Below are positions 27,245 to 35,658 of a DNA stretch of 64,000 nucleotides, piece by piece. The stretch spans positions 33,189 to 97,188 of the forward strand of contig NZ_FOSL01000019.1 of NCBI RefSeq assembly GCF_900114255.1. Direction: 5' to 3'. The first letter of the stretch is position 1. Each line of letters opens with the position of its first letter. Both the position numbers and the translations under genes were made by a program. Origin of the DNA: Neomesorhizobium albiziae (GTDB lineage: Bacteria; Pseudomonadota; Alphaproteobacteria; Rhizobiales; Rhizobiaceae). The notes beneath the pieces were generated by a model. That model was not told the DNA's origin. It saw only the letters and a list, made by a program, of their open reading frames with translations, and ran no database searches.

Positions 27245-28948
27245 TCAGAAGCTCTGGCCGGACAGGATCGCCAGATGTTCGGCGATCGGGCCAAGCGCCA
27301 GCGCCGGCAAGAAGGTGAGGCCGCCGACGATCAGGATCACGCCGACCAGCAGGCCGACGAACAGGCCGCCATTGGTCGGAAATGTTCCGAGCGACACAGG
27401 AACCGTCTTCTTGGCGGCCAGCGAGCCCGCGATGGCAAGTGCCGGGATGATGATCAGGAAGCGGCCCATCAGCATGGCGATGCCGAGCGTGATATTGTAC
27501 CAGGGCGTGTTGCCGGTGAGGCCGCCCAAGGCCGAGCCGTTGTTGGCCGCCGCCGATGTATAGGCGTAGAGGATTTCCGAAAATCCGTGCGGCCCCTGAT
27601 TGGCGATCGAGGCGACCGCCGACGGCATCACCACGCTGATGGCGGTGAAGCCGAGCATCGCGAGCGGCAGGCTGAGCAATGCCAGCATCGCCATCTTGAC
27701 CTCTTTGGCCTCGATCTTCTTGCCAAGATACTCTGGCGTGCGCCCGACCATCAGGCCGGACACGAAGATCGCGACGACGACGAACAGAAGGATGCCGTAG
27801 AGACCGGCACCGACGCCGCCGACAATGACCTCGCCAAGCTCCATGTTGATCAGCGGGATCATGCCACCGAGCGCGGTGAAACTGTCATGCAACGCATTCA
27901 CCGCGCCGCAGGAGGCTGCGGTGGTGATCACGGCGAAGAGGGCCGACATGGCAATGCCGAAGCGCACTTCCTTGCCTTCCATGTTGCCGCCCTCGAGGCC
28001 GAGCGCATGCATCAGCGGGTTGCCGGAAGCTTCCGCCCAATAGGCGAAGAGGACGCCGGCAATGAACAGCACGCCCATTGCGGCGAGGATCGCCCAGCCC
28101 TGCCGCTGGTCGCCGACCATGCGGCCGAAAACGTTGGTCAGCGCCGCGCCGATCGCAAAGATCGAAACCATCTGGATGAGGTTGGTCAGGGCATCCGGGT
28201 TCTCGAAGGGATGCGCCGAATTGGCGTTGAAGAAACCGCCGCCATTGGTGCCAAGCATCTTGATTGCAAGCTGCGAGGCGACCGGGCCGACTGCAATCGT
28301 CTGCTTGCCGCCTTCCAGCGTCGTCGCGTCGACATAGGCGCCAAGTGTTTGGGGAACGCCGAGAAAGACATAGACGAGCGTCAGCACCACGCACAGCGGC
28401 AGCAGCACGTAGAGTGTCGAACGCGTGAGGTCGACCCAGAAATTGCCGATCGATTTCGACGACGCGCGTGCAAATCCGCGGATTAATGCGACCGCAAGCG
28501 CCATGCCGGTCGCCGCGGAAACGAAGTTCTGCACGGTCAGGCCGGCCATCTGCACGAGATAGGACATCGTGCTTTCGCCGCCGTAGTTCTGCCAGTTGGT
28601 GTTGGTGACGAAGCTGACCGCGGTGTTGAAGGACAGTTCCTGCGGAACAGCCGCCATGCCGGCGGGATTGAAGGGCAGCCCGGCCTGGAAACGCTGCAGG
28701 AGATAAAGCACCAGGAAACCGAGCAGGTTGAAGGCGAGCATGGCGCCGACATAGGTCGTCCAATGCTGTTCCTCGCGCTCGTTGGTGCCGGCGACGCGAT
28801 AAAGCAGCCGCTCGAACGGCGCCAACAGGAAGCCGAGAAAAGTGCGTTCGCCCGTATAGACGCGCGTCATGTAGCCGCCGAGCGGCCTCACCAGGAGAAT
28901 GACGATGCCGCAGAAAATGAGGATCTGGATCCAGCCGTTGAGTGTCAT
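27245..28948 (-). CDS. kdpA: Potassium-transporting ATPase K+-binding subunit KdpA
   Basis: KdpA (567 aa) is the channel-like K+-binding subunit related to the SKT family. It has about ten transmembrane helices and four P-loop regions; visible filter-region segments are [15 protein letters not shown] (~110), [20 protein letters not shown] (~230), [16 protein letters not shown] (~345) and [15 protein letters not shown] (~465). The start codon is at 28948, 36 bases after the kdpF stop. Confidence 0.97.
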   Translation of the reverse strand: MTLNGWIQILIFCGIVILLVRPLGGYMTRVYTGERTFLGFLLAPFERLLYRVAGTNEREEQHWTTYVGAMLAFNLLGFLVLYLLQRFQAGLPFNPAGMAAVPQELSFNTAVSFVTNTNWQNYGGESTMSYLVQMAGLTVQNFVSAATGMALAVALIRGFARASSKSIGNFWVDLTRSTLYVLLPLCVVLTLVYVFLGVPQTLGAYVDATTLEGGKQTIAVGPVASQLAIKMLGTNGGGFFNANSAHPFENPDALTNLIQMVSIFAIGAALTNVFGRMVGDQRQGWAILAAMGVLFIAGVLFAYWAEASGNPLMHALGLEGGNMEGKEVRFGIAMSALFAVITTAASCGAVNALHDSFTALGGMIPLINMELGEVIVGGVGAGLYGILLFVVVAIFVSGLMVGRTPEYLGKKIEAKEVKMAMLALLSLPLAMLGFTAISVVMPSAVASIANQGPHGFSEILYAYTSAAANNGSALGGLTGNTPWYNITLGIAMLMGRFLIIIPALAIAGSLAAKKTVPVSLGTFPTNGGLFVGLLVGVILIVGGLTFLPALALGPIAEHLAILSGQSF

Positions 28949-28984
28949 GGCTTTTCAGCTTTCGAAATCATGAAAAAGGCGCCG

Positions 28985-29074
28985 TCAGAAACGTTCGGGA
29001 CGGATCAGCGCGTAGACGAGATAAGCGGTGAGCAGGACGGTCACGCCACCTGCCAGTATGTAGTCGATCAACAT
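28985..29074 (-). CDS. kdpF: KdpF small membrane subunit
   Basis: A 29-aa frame on the minus strand, read directly from the sequence. It begins MLIDYILAGG, continues as one hydrophobic helix and ends YALIRPERF, the diagnostic C-terminus of KdpF. KdpF is a single-TM peptide that stabilises the KdpABC complex. A TAGGAA ribosome-binding site overlaps the stop of the leader peptide gene just upstream. It lies at the expected place directly before kdpA. Confidence 0.9.
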   Translation of the reverse strand: MLIDYILAGGVTVLLTAYLVYALIRPERF

Positions 29075-29084
29075 TTTCGGGTTC

Positions 29085-29168
29085 CTAGAGGTGGTCGCAG
29101 GCCGACACGTAGGCGAAGAACAGCACAAACGCGGCGACACCGGATGCGAGCAGGATGATATCCAGCAT
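29085..29168 (-). CDS. 27-aa membrane peptide ahead of kdpF
   Basis: A minus-strand frame of 27 codons: MLDIILLASG, a continuous hydrophobic helix (VAAFVLFFAYV), then SACDHL and a TAG stop. It sits 10 bases upstream of kdpF. Very short peptides with one helix and a C-terminal C-D-[RH]-L ending occur at this position ahead of kdpF in several bacterial groups and are usually left unannotated, as far as I know. It may be an additional Kdp peptide or a translated leader. Its function is unknown. Confidence 0.65.
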   Translation of the reverse strand: MLDIILLASGVAAFVLFFAYVSACDHL

Positions 29169-29303
29169 TGATTTTGCCTTTGACGGCGCGGGCGTAGCGA
29201 ACTGGCCGCGCGCGCCCCGCGCGATATTCACTGCAATGACGGCCGGCGCTCAAAAGCTCCGGCCGCGTTTCGTCGATACGGAGTGGAATGTCGTCAAAAC
29301 GGC

Positions 29304-29350
29304 ATAAAGGTTCGAGACGCGCCGCGCGGCGAATATATAAAATTCCTATA
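29304..29350 (-). promoter_or_regulatory. Duplicated regulatory element, copy A, upstream of kdp
   Basis: A 16-bp block (plus-strand ATAAAGGTTCGAGACG, 29304-29319) is followed at a fixed distance by an AT-rich block ending CCTATA at 29350. The same arrangement recurs at 29689-29735 ahead of another small membrane protein gene. It lies ~135 bases before the first kdp peptide, where a KdpE-controlled promoter is expected. The role of KdpE is inference. Confidence 0.5.
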
Positions 29351-29416
29351 AAGACTGCTAGCCACTACCACTGATTGTGATTGGAGTATTGTGCAGCCAG
29401 GTGGACGCCACAGTGA

Positions 29417-29626
29417 TCAAAACGCAAGCGCGGCGAGCATGCCGCCCGCGGCAATCGCAACGCCCGCGACGAGAAAAACACCGGCGATGAAATCGAGTCC
29501 CGCGGTTTTGCCGGACTTGGGCGCCGTCGTGGTTTGGGCAGCCTTTGCACGGGCGCGCCTGGCGGCCACCGCCTGGGCGCGCTCCTGCTGCTTCAGCATC
29601 TGGTCGAAATGGGTCGTACGCATCAT
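29417..29626 (-). CDS. Small hypothetical protein with C-terminal TM helix
   Basis: A 69-aa protein starting ATGATG with an AAGGAA ribosome-binding site. Residues ~1-43 are basic and alanine-rich (QQERAQAVAARRARAKAAQ, probably a helix), followed by one hydrophobic segment at ~44-69 (GLDFIAGVFLVAGVAIAAGGML). No family is recognised. It shares an upstream regulatory element with the kdp operon, which suggests common control. Confidence 0.55.
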   Translation of the reverse strand: MMRTTHFDQMLKQQERAQAVAARRARAKAAQTTTAPKSGKTAGLDFIAGVFLVAGVAIAAGGMLAALAF

Positions 29627-29688
29627 CGCTGCTTCCTTTGTGGTCCGTGCCGAAAAGAGGGCACGGGCCGAAAGCTAGCCACGGCGAT

Positions 29689-29735
29689 ATAAAGGTTCGA
29701 GACGAGGCGTCTGCGGAAGATATCAAGGCTCCATA
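29689..29735 (-). promoter_or_regulatory. Duplicated regulatory element, copy B
   Basis: The second copy of the element at 29304. The 16-bp block ATAAAGGTTCGAGACG is identical (29689-29704). The second block begins exactly 27 bases from the start of the first in both copies and matches at about 13 of 20 positions (GAAGATATC...CCATA). It lies ~60 bases before the start of the 69-aa membrane protein gene. Confidence 0.5.
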
Positions 29736-29762
29736 GGAGCACGTGCCGCAATCACCGAAGTA

Positions 29763-30008
29763 TCAGCGCTTGCCCAGAATATGCGCCTCGCGTGCGGCGG
29801 CAACAAAGGCCCGGCGTGCCTCCACAGTCGATTGCCAGCCGTCGAGGGCATCGCGGCAGGCGCGCAGCGCCGCGCGGTAGCGAGGGCCGGGCTTGATCGG
29901 CTGAATCTCGGACAGGAACTCGATTCCTTCCCACACACTTGCGATGCTGCGTCGGTGGTCGGGGTCGAGCTCTATCTCGACGGGGGCGGAAAAATGGCGG
30001 TCGTTCAT
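29763..30008 (-). CDS. DUF982 domain protein 1
   Basis: An 81-aa protein from the ATG at 30008, which has a GGAGG ribosome-binding site; the longer open frame upstream is not supported. The DUF982 pattern is visible: a short beta segment (PVEIELDPDHRRSIAS), VWEGIEFLSE, then ALRACRDALDGWQSTVEARRAFVAAAREAHIL. DUF982 proteins are small, abundant in Rhizobiales, and of unknown function. A second DUF982 gene lies directly upstream in the same orientation. Confidence 0.72.
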   Translation of the reverse strand: MNDRHFSAPVEIELDPDHRRSIASVWEGIEFLSEIQPIKPGPRYRAALRACRDALDGWQSTVEARRAFVAAAREAHILGKR

Positions 30009-30058
30009 ATCATCCTCCGGTTTGCCGAAGGCTTGTCGAGCGTGGTTATCGGAATTCG

Positions 30059-30349
30059 TCAGACGGCGATCCAATCGCTTGCTGCAAGCATCGCTGCATC
30101 GGCTAGCGCATCGGGCGCCAGCATGCCGCGGGCGCGGGCAAACGCCTCGAATGCAAGACGCGCTGTCTCGGTCTCGGCTTGCCCGGCCAGCGCCGCCAGG
30201 CAAACATTCAGCGCGGTGGTGTGCATGGGGCCGCGCGCTCCGGTCCACTCGTTAAGCACCTGAAAGGCTTCGGTGAGAGTTTCCACGTCGCGCGGGAAAC
30301 CGATCCCGACGAAGATCGAAACGGGTTGGGCGAAGCGGACAGCGGGCAT
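30059..30349 (-). CDS. DUF982 domain protein 2
   Basis: A 96-aa protein from the ATG at 30349 (GGAG upstream). It shares the DUF982 layout with its neighbour: PVSIFVGIGFPRDVETLTEAFQVLNEW at ~8-35, then TALNVCLAALAGQAETETARLAFEAFARARG at ~44-75. It has a C-terminal extension (DALADAAMLAASDWIAV). The pair, 50 bases apart, is probably a tandem duplication that has diverged widely. Function unknown. Confidence 0.68.
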   Translation of the reverse strand: MPAVRFAQPVSIFVGIGFPRDVETLTEAFQVLNEWTGARGPMHTTALNVCLAALAGQAETETARLAFEAFARARGMLAPDALADAAMLAASDWIAV

Positions 30350-30544
30350 AGGGAACTCCGGGCGTCGTGATGCTTTGACTGTAAAGCGGTGCCAGACAAC
30401 GCGCGACTTGGCTCTGGGTTGCAGCGGCCATATCCAAAGGTGGGTGACCAATCCGAAAGCGTACGGTCACGGCAGCCGAACCGGCACGCCTGACGCCATT
30501 ATGGTTGAACCTGGGGCATGAAGTGTCCCATTTCAGGAGGATTG

Positions 30545-30660
30545 CGTTGGCATCGAAGATGCATGTGTCAGGTTGCCGGCGTCTCGCCGGTTCTGATCGT
30601 CGATCAGAATGTGGAGCTCGCCGGGGGAGGGGCGGGGTTTCTTGCCCCCGGCGGGTTCCG
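30545..30660. other. Cluster of four consecutive palindromes (possible structured RNA or element remnant)
   Basis: Within ~100 bases lie GCATC-GAA-GATGC (~30550-30562), CCGGCG-TCT-CGCCGG (~30576-30590), TTCTGATC-GTC-GATCAGAA (30591-30609) and GCCGGGGG...CCCCCGGC (~30620-30652). The first three have 3-base loops. No T-run follows on the plus strand, and no family is recognised. The interval 30350-30676 otherwise contains no supported gene. Confidence 0.4.
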
Positions 30661-30676
30661 CTAGATGTGAAGCGAC

Positions 30677-31144
30677 TTAAAACCTGCCCCGGACCAGCAG
30701 TGCCTCGGAGATCGCGTTTCGCACGGTCGGCGCAGAGGGCGACCAGATACGCAGCCAGAGTTCCCGGGCCTCCGGTGTGTCGGAATCCGTCGGCCCCAAT
30801 GTGATACGTTCGCCCATTACCCAGGCAATCCGGCGTCCGCCCAGCGCACGGTAGCGGTCGACGAATTCAAAGGCGTCGAATTCGTCGGCAGCCTGCGGCT
30901 CGATAGGCAGTCTCGGCACCAGGCTCGGGCGAGCCCTCTTGTTGTCTTCCGAAGCTTTCCTGAGCTCCCGCGCCCTGACGATCAGCCAGCGCAACCTGAC
31001 CAATTCGAAGGGGACCGCGGATTTGTTTCTTTCCAGCGAGAAAATCTCGCTGTTGATATCCTTAAGCATTCGCCAGGCGGCGTAGCCGTCGAATGCTTGG
31101 TTGTGCGCTATTCTTTTTGCAATCTTTTCGTTTGCTTTTACCAT
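30677..31144 (-). CDS. Hypothetical protein, 155 aa
   Basis: An orphan of unknown function. I start it at MVKANEKIAKRIAHNQAF (31144); the frame is open to 31300, but the added 52 codons are AT-rich and of different composition, so they are more likely a leader region. The protein is basic and helical in its first half (EIFSLERNKSA, LRWLIVRARELRKASEDNKRARP) and ends in TVRNAISEALLVRGRF. No domain is recognised. Its upstream DNA (31145-31260) is markedly AT-rich for this genome. Confidence 0.45.
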   Translation of the reverse strand: MVKANEKIAKRIAHNQAFDGYAAWRMLKDINSEIFSLERNKSAVPFELVRLRWLIVRARELRKASEDNKRARPSLVPRLPIEPQAADEFDAFEFVDRYRALGGRRIAWVMGERITLGPTDSDTPEARELWLRIWSPSAPTVRNAISEALLVRGRF

Positions 31145-31766
31145 TATGAAGCCCTTTTTATAAGCCTCATTTTGTTCGCGCCCACGAAATACTTTAAAAT
31201 ATTCTTCGTGGTGAATGGTGAACGAAATTCTTATAAGTTTAACTTTTTGGCTCGGCAATTTGAATGAAGCGTAGAACGATAGGCCATGCGGCTTCGCCAA
31301 CCGTAAGTGGAGGTGGTCGCATCAGAAAGGTATGGCGCGCGCACGCCGGGTTTGCGTGGCATTCTGAAGAAGGCTAATTCACCGGATATTTCGAAGCCAC
31401 GACGCAGCCGCCAGCTCACGCGAACAGTACCTAGGCCGGGTTCATTCCAGCCGACACGGCCGTGACCCTCCTAAAAAGGCCCGGCCGTGAGGGGCTGGAT
31501 CGGCCGGGCCAATGGGAGGATGCCCGAAACAACAGGGCATCGTGAGCATAGATCGAAGCAAAAATTCGTCTGTGACGGCGTTCACACACACATATGCGCG
31601 CACACACGGCGCTGATCGACCTCTCCTGAGACGGGCCGCCAATTTGCGGCGTGACGACGATGTCTGCTTGGTTATCCGAGGCTGGAAATAATTGACGGCG
31701 AACACTTCGCGATACAAAGCTCTTTTAAGGTCGATTCTCTGCAACGTTCGCACTGTGAAACGGAAT
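31145..31766. other. Intergenic region 31145-31766
   Basis: This 622-bp gap lies between two divergent orphan genes. It holds the AT-rich leader of the 155-aa gene, the candidate sRNA (31473-31550) and a run of alternating purine-pyrimidine bases (CACACACACATATGCGCGCACACAC, split near 31582-31607). A minus-strand frame at 31442-31801 runs through the terminator and is not credible as a gene. Confidence 0.45.
31473..31550 (-). ncRNA. Candidate small RNA with anti-Shine-Dalgarno motif and terminator
   Basis: Read on the minus strand: a hairpin GATGCCC-(9)-GGGCATC (31541-31519), a single-stranded CTCCCATT stretch that with the stem end forms UCCUCCC, then a perfect 10-bp stem GGCCCGGCCG/CGGCCGGGCC (31510-31478) followed by five Ts. 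This is a factor-independent terminator with no coding gene ending at it. The design recalls alphaproteobacterial sRNAs with exposed anti-Shine-Dalgarno motifs (alpha-r14/CcsR type); membership is not shown. The 5' end is not determined. Confidence 0.45.
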
Positions 31767-32267
31767 ATGAGAACACTGGGCAACGCTATCGCGTTCGTCA
31801 TTGCAACGGCCCTTGGCGCCGGTCATGCAGGAGCGGAAAGCTCGAAAGCCTCACTCACGCCGGATTGGTTGTTGGCTCGCTATGGCGACCAGAAAGCTGC
31901 ATTGGCGAAGTACGCGGCAGCCATGGCGCGATACCGGGAGCGACTTAAGGATATCGAGAAACCTGTTGGACTTGCCGGCCCGTTCAGTCACGCGGGGAAG
32001 GAACGATGGACGTGGCTTGCGGCGGACGGAAGCATCGTTCGGCGGGTGGACGACGGTACCTTCTCACTTACGGCAGGTGACTGTGTGCGCCTTTTTTGCC
32101 TTGAGACCACCTGTTTTGCAGCGGGCTGGCCTCTTTTTGTTTGTGAAGACGGCCGCGAGCGAACGATGTCAGCGCCGGATTTTTCGACCGTTATTTTTGA
32201 CGGGATCACGTTCCTGCGAGTTCCATCCCCACCAGCCCAGCCTGATGAAGGGAACGCGCCGGAATAG
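31767..32267 (+). CDS. Secreted hypothetical protein
   Basis: A 166-aa product starting at the ATG at 31767, where the N-terminus MRTLGNAIAFVIATALGAGHAGA is a good Sec signal peptide (cleavage after AGA, ~residue 23); the longer frame from 31692 would bury it. The mature part has a helical charged region (WLLARYGDQKAALAKYAAAMARYRERL) and four cysteines around DCVRLFCLETTCFAAGWPLFVC that could form disulfides in the periplasm. No family is recognised. Confidence 0.5.
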   Translation: MRTLGNAIAFVIATALGAGHAGAESSKASLTPDWLLARYGDQKAALAKYAAAMARYRERLKDIEKPVGLAGPFSHAGKERWTWLAADGSIVRRVDDGTFSLTAGDCVRLFCLETTCFAAGWPLFVCEDGRERTMSAPDFSTVIFDGITFLRVPSPPAQPDEGNAPE

Positions 32268-32610
32268 ACTGCCGCCTTCAGCATGACGCCGGGAACGAGA
32301 GCGACGCCTATGGACCGCACTGGCATTTGGCGGACATTGCCGTCGACCGCAGTGGTAGCGGACGGGTCACTAGCGGTCTTTCGAGGTCATCGGGCGGCGC
32401 GCAGTTGAACGATCAATTTGGCAAGTGGTTTGTTGTCCGGCTTATACGATTAGCTTTCCGATGATGTGACGGAAGATCAGTCCTGGCTGTGTAACCGAAG
32501 CCAAATTCGTCACACCCGCAAAGCGGCGCACAGTTTGTACCCAACGTCCGTTCCGCGTCACAACGGTTCAAGCTATTCTGAAGAACCAACCTGGATGGAG
32601 ATTTTGCAGC
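32268..32610. other. Gene-poor interval 32268-32610
   Basis: A 343-bp region ahead of the DHFR-like gene. Short open frames on both strands have no ribosome-binding site or recognisable product. I see no strong hairpin, RNA gene or repeat. A GGATGGAG sequence at the right end serves the DHFR-like gene. Confidence 0.4.
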
Positions 32611-33141
32611 ATGGCGAAGCTCGTCTTCGGAATGAACCAGTCCCTTGACGGCTACGTCGACCACCTGGAAATACGGACAGGCCCCGCGATGTTTCGTCAC
32701 TGGATAGAGCACGTGCGCGACCTGACCGGCAGTGTGTACGGTCGCCGCATGTACGAGGTGATGCGGTATTGGGACGAAGACCGTCCTGAGTGGAGTGCGG
32801 AACAACACGAGTTCGCGGCGGTGTGGAGGAGCCAGCCGAAGTGGGTCGTATCGCGCTCGTTGAAGTCAGTCGGCCCCAACGCAAAACTTGTCGAGGATGA
32901 CATCGAGACGGTGATACGCGGGCTGAAGGCTCAGCTCGCTGGGGAGATTGCCGTTTCCGGACCGGACCTGGCTCGAAGCCTGACCGATCTTGGTCTTATT
33001 GATGAGTATCGCCTCTACCTCCACCCCGTCGTGCTTGGTCGCGGCAAGCCATTCTTCGCCGGCCCCCGGCCGCCGCTGCGCCTTATGGCCACCGATTTGG
33101 TCGGTGAGGACGCGATTAGGTTGACGTACGTTCCTGCCTAA
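32611..33141 (+). CDS. Dihydrofolate reductase family protein (RibD C-terminal-like)
   Basis: A 176-aa single-domain protein of the RibD C-terminal/DHFR-like superfamily. Visible features are the first strand and loop (AKLVFGMNQSLDGYVDH), the NADPH-binding YGRRMYEVM-x-W segment (~43-54), EIAVSGPDLARSLTDLGLIDEYRLYLHPVVLGRGKPFF (~111-148) and the C-terminal strand. Proteins of this kind are usually stand-alone reductases of unknown substrate rather than true folate or riboflavin enzymes. It is a single gene with GGAG upstream. Confidence 0.82.
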   Translation: MAKLVFGMNQSLDGYVDHLEIRTGPAMFRHWIEHVRDLTGSVYGRRMYEVMRYWDEDRPEWSAEQHEFAAVWRSQPKWVVSRSLKSVGPNAKLVEDDIETVIRGLKAQLAGEIAVSGPDLARSLTDLGLIDEYRLYLHPVVLGRGKPFFAGPRPPLRLMATDLVGEDAIRLTYVPA

Positions 33142-33294
33142 TCATCTGACCGGCCAAAAAGACTGCGCCGATCCGTCATATCGGTTTTAGGTCGTACGGA
33201 AACGACCGCTTGTCGGTACCTTCGTTCCGATAGAGGACCTTCCGCATTCGGCCATATGCTGGCGAGCAGCGATGCGCCTCAATCGTTTGTGAGG

Positions 33295-34899
33295 TTACCG
33301 ACCCACTTCTCGACCTAGCGCTTGCAACTTTTGAAAAGCGACGAAACGCTTCGCATGCCACGTAGCCGCGGCAGGATTGGGCTGACGGACATCTCCCAGT
33401 TCCGACATCGCAGACATTGCGGTGCCGACGTCGGCATGGCGCCTGGCCGCGACCGCGGCCAGTATTGCTGAGCCGAGGAGCACCGGCTCGGGCGACGATG
33501 AAGCGGCGACCGCCAACCCCGTCGCATCGGCCAATATCTCCCGGACAAGAGGGCTCTGGCCGGCGCCGCCGCTGATCACGATCGTGTCGGTTGTAATGCC
33601 CTGCGCACGCTGCGCCTCGATGATCTGCCGGGCGCCATAACCGAGTCCGCACAGGCCGGCAAGATAGAGGCCGACGAGGCTGTCTATGCCGGTGTCCATC
33701 CCGATTCCGGCGACAAGCGCCTTGGCGTCGGGATCGGCGAATGGTGCGCGATTGCCGAGAAACTCCGGAACCACATGCAAGGCGCCCACCAGTCGCTCGA
33801 TCGCCGCCGCCCCACCGCCTTCGGCGGCTTTTTCGGCCAGCCAGGCCCCGAAGCTGACACCCAGCTCCTCGGCATGACGCTCCGCCTCCGTCGCGGCCGG
33901 ATGCATGCGCACCAGATAGTCGATCGCCGCGCCGGCCGCCGATTGCCCACCTTCGTTGAGCCAGAGGCCCGGGACCATGGCAGAGTAATACGGGCCCCAA
34001 ACACCCTGAACGAAGGCAGGCTCGCGGGTCGTCGTCATCGAGCAGGCCGAAGTGCCGAATACATAGGCCATGCGGGTCAGGATATCGCCCGGTCCGCCAC
34101 GTGCGCCGACGGTGCCGATGCCGCCGGCATGCGCATCGATCAGCCCAGCCGCTACCGGCGTACCCGGCTCCAGCCCAAGTTCCGTCGCGGCTTCGACCGT
34201 CAGGCCGCGTCCGAGAGGCGTTCCGCCCGGCACGATGTCGGTACCGATGCGGGCAAAATGTTCATCGGCGAGCGTCCCGAGGCCAACGCTGCGGAAGTAG
34301 GACTCGTCCCACCGTCGCTCATGCGCAAGATAGGTCCACTTGCACGTCACTGTGCAGGCGGAGCGCGACAGGCTTCCGGTGCAGCGCCAGGTGAGAAAAT
34401 CGGTCAAATCGAAGAATTGCCACGCCGACGCGAAGGTTGACGGCATGTTCTCCGCCAGCCAGAGCAGTTTGGGCGTTTCCATCTCCGGTGAGATCGTGCC
34501 GCCGACGTAGCGCAGCACAGGTTGCGAACTGGCGTTGATGCGCCTGGCTTGATCGATCGCGCGGTGATCCATCCAGACGATGATGTTGCGCTCCTGACTT
34601 CCGGATGCGCTGACCGTGACTGGCTGGCCGCCGTCGCCCAGAACCACCAGCGAGCAGGTTGCGTCGAAGCCGATGCCCGCCACAGAACCCGGCGCGACGC
34701 CGGCTGTGGACACCGCGCTCCGAACACTCGAACAGACCGCGCGCCAGATGTCTTTGCTCGACTGTTCCGCTATGTCGCCGGCCTCGCGCCACAGCCGGAT
34801 GTCGGCTTTCGCTGAAGCGACCATGCGGCCGGCCGCGTCGAACAAGCCTGCGCGAGCGCTGCCTGTGCCGACGTCGATGCCAATGAAGTACGCTGCCAT
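33295..34899 (-). CDS. FGGY-family carbohydrate kinase (pentulokinase type)
   Basis: A 534-aa sugar kinase. The N-terminal FGGY domain opens with FIGIDVGTGSARAGLFD (phosphate-binding loop) and includes GIGFDATCSLVVL and the MDHRAI motif; the C-terminal domain has GGAGQSPLVREILADATG. These match the D-ribulokinase/ribitol-kinase branch (the YDR109C-like pentulose kinases), so D-ribulose or a related ketopentose is the likely substrate. It is the last gene of a five-gene unit with an SDR dehydrogenase and an RbsABC-like importer; 7 bases separate it from the SDR stop. Confidence 0.85.
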   Translation of the reverse strand: MAAYFIGIDVGTGSARAGLFDAAGRMVASAKADIRLWREAGDIAEQSSKDIWRAVCSSVRSAVSTAGVAPGSVAGIGFDATCSLVVLGDGGQPVTVSASGSQERNIIVWMDHRAIDQARRINASSQPVLRYVGGTISPEMETPKLLWLAENMPSTFASAWQFFDLTDFLTWRCTGSLSRSACTVTCKWTYLAHERRWDESYFRSVGLGTLADEHFARIGTDIVPGGTPLGRGLTVEAATELGLEPGTPVAAGLIDAHAGGIGTVGARGGPGDILTRMAYVFGTSACSMTTTREPAFVQGVWGPYYSAMVPGLWLNEGGQSAAGAAIDYLVRMHPAATEAERHAEELGVSFGAWLAEKAAEGGGAAAIERLVGALHVVPEFLGNRAPFADPDAKALVAGIGMDTGIDSLVGLYLAGLCGLGYGARQIIEAQRAQGITTDTIVISGGAGQSPLVREILADATGLAVAASSSPEPVLLGSAILAAVAARRHADVGTAMSAMSELGDVRQPNPAAATWHAKRFVAFQKLQALGREVGR

Positions 34900-34906
34900 G
34901 ACTGCC

Positions 34907-35635
34907 TCAAAGGTCGACGCTGTTGGGCAAAATGACGAGATCGCGCACCACCACGTTGCGCGGACGCGTCAGCATGAACAGTACGCATTCAGCGACCTCC
35001 GTCGGCTGCATCAGGCTGCCGTTCGCCAGCGCCTCGTCCATCTTCGCCTGCGGCCAGTCGTCGAGCAGCGCCGTCACCACCGGTCCCGGCAGCACCGCGC
35101 CCACCCGCACCCCGTGCTGCGAGACTTGGCGGCGCGTCGAATGAACAAAGGCCTGCACGGCGAATTTTGAAGCCGTGTAGATCGGCTCCCAGACCACCGG
35201 CACGACGCCGGCGATCGAACTGGTGAAGACGATGTCGCCCGACTTCTGGGCGATCATATGCGGCAGAACGGCGTGAACGCTGCGGAAGGCGGCGTTGACA
35301 TTGAGGTTCAGCACCCTGTCCCAGACGTCGGGATCGCCTTCCGCCACCGGACCGCCAATATAGGCGCCGGCGTTGGCGTGGAAGATGTCGAGGCCGCCGG
35401 CGCGTTCGAGGATGCGCGGCAGAATGCCTGAGACCTGCGGGCCGTCCATCAGGTCGACGACCAGCGAGTGGGCTTTCGTGCCGAGTTCCGCGCACAGTGT
35501 CTTCAGCCGGTCCTCGGCGCGGTCGATCAGCACGACGCTGGCGCCTGCCGCCAGCATGCGCCGGGCGCATTCGAGACCAATGCCGGACGCCGCGCCGGTT
35601 ACCGCGGCGACCTTGCCTTCAAGGGTGTTGGACAT
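34907..35635 (-). CDS. SDR-family dehydrogenase (possible polyol dehydrogenase)
   Basis: A 242-aa short-chain dehydrogenase from the ATG at 35635. The cofactor motif TGAASGIG (~14-21) is followed by an aspartate in [10 protein letters not shown], implying NAD+. The catalytic Ser is in [10 protein letters not shown] and the Tyr-x3-Lys in [10 protein letters not shown]. With the adjacent pentulokinase, a ribitol 2-dehydrogenase or similar polyol oxidation to a ketopentose is the simplest reading; the substrate is inferred from context only. A longer open frame upstream covers the permease in another phase. Confidence 0.82.
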   Translation of the reverse strand: MSNTLEGKVAAVTGAASGIGLECARRMLAAGASVVLIDRAEDRLKTLCAELGTKAHSLVVDLMDGPQVSGILPRILERAGGLDIFHANAGAYIGGPVAEGDPDVWDRVLNLNVNAAFRSVHAVLPHMIAQKSGDIVFTSSIAGVVPVVWEPIYTASKFAVQAFVHSTRRQVSQHGVRVGAVLPGPVVTALLDDWPQAKMDEALANGSLMQPTEVAECVLFMLTRPRNVVVRDLVILPNSVDL

Positions 35636-35658
35636 TCTGGAAACTCCGATGCGTGTGG

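Noticed and set aside
30505..30804. 99-codon plus-strand frame
   Set aside because: Runs through the palindrome cluster and into the antisense of the 155-aa gene; Arg/Pro-rich shadow.
31442..31801. 119-codon minus-strand frame
   Set aside because: Contains the terminator hairpin and the candidate sRNA and overlaps the start of the secreted-protein gene.
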